Below are positions 63,501 to 64,000 of a DNA stretch of 64,000 nt, in pieces. The notes beneath the pieces are model-generated. The model had not been told where the DNA came from. It was given only the letters and a program-made list of their open reading frames with translations, and searched no databases. The position numbers and the translations under genes were made by a program. This DNA comes from Owenia fusiformis (taxonomy: Eukaryota > Annelida > Polychaeta > Sabellida > Oweniidae). How positions within the stretch are numbered: position 1 is the stretch's first letter; each line of letters opens with the position of its first letter. The DNA is taken from NCBI GenBank assembly GCA_903813345.2, contig CAIIXF020000008.1, forward strand, positions 25,406,822-25,470,821, given 5' to 3'.

Positions 63501-63995
63501 TCGATCCTATGTGACAAGCTCTACAGACAATACATTGTCAAATGGTTCTTTCGTTAACTGTTCAGCATAAAATCTAATAGTTAGCGTAAGCCGTTTCAAA
63601 TGTACTTTAAATTTCACGTTCCATCTTACACAATTCGGTCAATCGTATATGTGTTTGAGTCAAAATAACATTGAATGTCAGCATAAATATTTTGTATCCT
63701 TTTCACAGATAATTCATTGGCACCAAATAAGCCGTTCACGACAAAGGACCAAGACAACGATAAGCACGAAGAGAACTGCGCCCTTCGCCGCGGTGAAGGG
63801 GCATGGTGGTATAATGGCAAATGTGGCCCGTCTAGTTTGAACGGGCCATACGTTGATGACCCAGGGCAGACAGAAAAATTTCAGGGGATTATTTGGAAAG
63901 CATTTCAAGGAACAGTCAAGTCTTTGAAATTTACAGAAATGAAATGTCGTCCAGAAACTTTTACACCAGAAGTTGTTTTGGAGGAGCAAAAATGA
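57571..63995 (+). CDS. Secreted fibrinogen-related (FReD) coiled-coil protein
   Basis: Complete 504-residue model in eight exons: 57571-57640, 58017-58085, 58944-59560, 61298-61355, 61505-61653, 62175-62271, 62440-62607, 63709-63995; phases join. Order: signal peptide (MVPYIVFGFILLLLRIDGAS), short linker, Cys cluster (ECCPPS to CLSECFDW), an alpha-helical, heptad-like region (about 70-250), then a fibrinogen C-terminal domain (about 277-497). Domain hallmarks are VYCDMTTDGGGWTVFQRR, GFGNLNENFWMGLE, YVLRIDMEAFDG, the calcium site TTKDQDNDKHEENCA, GAWWYNGKCGPSSLNG and LKFTEMKCRP. Role by family: an extracellular oligomeric protein, often a glycan- or acetyl-group-binding lectin in innate immunity (ficolin, tachylectin and FREP types) or an angiopoietin/tenascin-like adhesion factor. 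The usual Cys-His pair of acetyl-binding FReDs reads Cys-Gly here. An alternative N terminus exists (see 58814). No collagen or immunoglobulin domain is seen. Confidence 0.88.
58364..58677. mobile_element. Deleted 314-bp copy of the foldback element with 5-bp target duplication
   Basis: It starts CACTGGTGATCC, ends GGATCGCCAGTG, and is flanked by direct TATAA repeats (58359-58363 and 58678-58682). The left arm matches 50088 closely (ACGCTGGAACCGTTTCGG, CATTTTTATCACAAACGTGT, GAATCGTCGATTTAATTCC). Most of the right arm is deleted. It lies in an intron of the FReD gene, just upstream of a possible alternative first exon. Confidence 0.88.
58814..58943 (+). other. Possible alternative 5' end of the FReD gene
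   Basis: The third FReD exon's frame stays open upstream of its acceptor. Two ATGs (58814 and 58835) lead into a strongly hydrophobic run (FCVVVLALQLCVIFAIFTFS) immediately before the exon's ECCPPS. Transcription starting inside this intron would give a protein with a different signal peptide or a type II membrane anchor. The upstream two-exon start is better supported, because it splices in phase and has its own signal peptide. Confidence 0.4.
59561..61060. repeat. 46-bp tandem array in a FReD intron, about 30 units
   Basis: The unit is GTAGGCATGTTCAATAAAGA followed by CGGATGCAATGTCCAAGACA and GTAAAG. It starts at the very first base of the intron, and the copies are highly similar apart from C/T and C/A changes and a few short indels. 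The last few units (from about 60900) are degenerate. Because 46 is not a multiple of three, the array cannot extend the reading frame for long. Each unit carries an AAAG/GTAGG donor-like junction and an AATAAA hexamer in the sense direction. Confidence 0.95.
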
Positions 63996-64000
63996 TTGGA

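Overview
This is an AT-rich, intron-rich metazoan nuclear window. There are no bacterial-style operons, exons are short with consensus GT/AG splice sites, and the spaces between genes are crowded with small inverted-repeat elements. The gene content (an ABHD12 lipase, an HNRNPU/HNRNPUL RNA-binding protein, acid sphingomyelinases, a homeobox gene and a secreted fibrinogen-domain protein) fits an invertebrate animal. I lean towards an invertebrate deuterostome such as a hemichordate, but that is inference and no marker here proves it. All gene models were built by hand from splice sites, reading-frame phase and family motifs; in each model every exon junction is in phase.

Layout. 1-4620: no gene seen; it holds a roughly 40-bp minisatellite (1199-1890) and a local duplication. 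4621-20223 (minus): a complete 11-exon ABHD12-like serine hydrolase whose last intron is 6.9 kb. 20224-20642: a compact divergent promoter. 20643-35582 (plus): a complete 17-exon hnRNP U-like gene (SAP, acidic, RS-rich, SPRY, P-loop kinase-like, RGG/QY-rich). 36560-42953 and 43972-49933 (both minus): two tandem acid sphingomyelinase paralogues, each with 13 exons and identical intron positions and phases, and each ending in a C-terminal tail that looks like a GPI-anchor signal. 53086-55948 (plus): a three-exon homeobox gene with an intron at homeodomain position 46/47. 57571-63995 (plus): an eight-exon secreted fibrinogen-related (FReD) protein, complete to its stop codon five bases before the window end, with a 46-bp tandem array of about 30 units filling one intron.

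The mobile DNA is the most unusual part. One 487-bp near-perfect foldback element with a 5-bp target duplication (50088-50574) has a deleted relative (58364-58677), also with a 5-bp duplication, and a truncated relative (8924-9225). A TTAA-flanked MITE carries a tRNA-like Pol III module (14757-15246). A 140-bp hairpin is flanked by TTA (51395-51534). Large nested inverted repeats (17815-22880) surround the ABHD12/hnRNP U-like promoter. A RecQ-type helicase fragment lies in the first hnRNP U-like intron.

The genes do not form one pathway. ABHD12 and the two sphingomyelinases all act on membrane lipids, and ABHD12 shares a promoter region with the RNA-binding protein gene; the rest look like ordinary neighbours.
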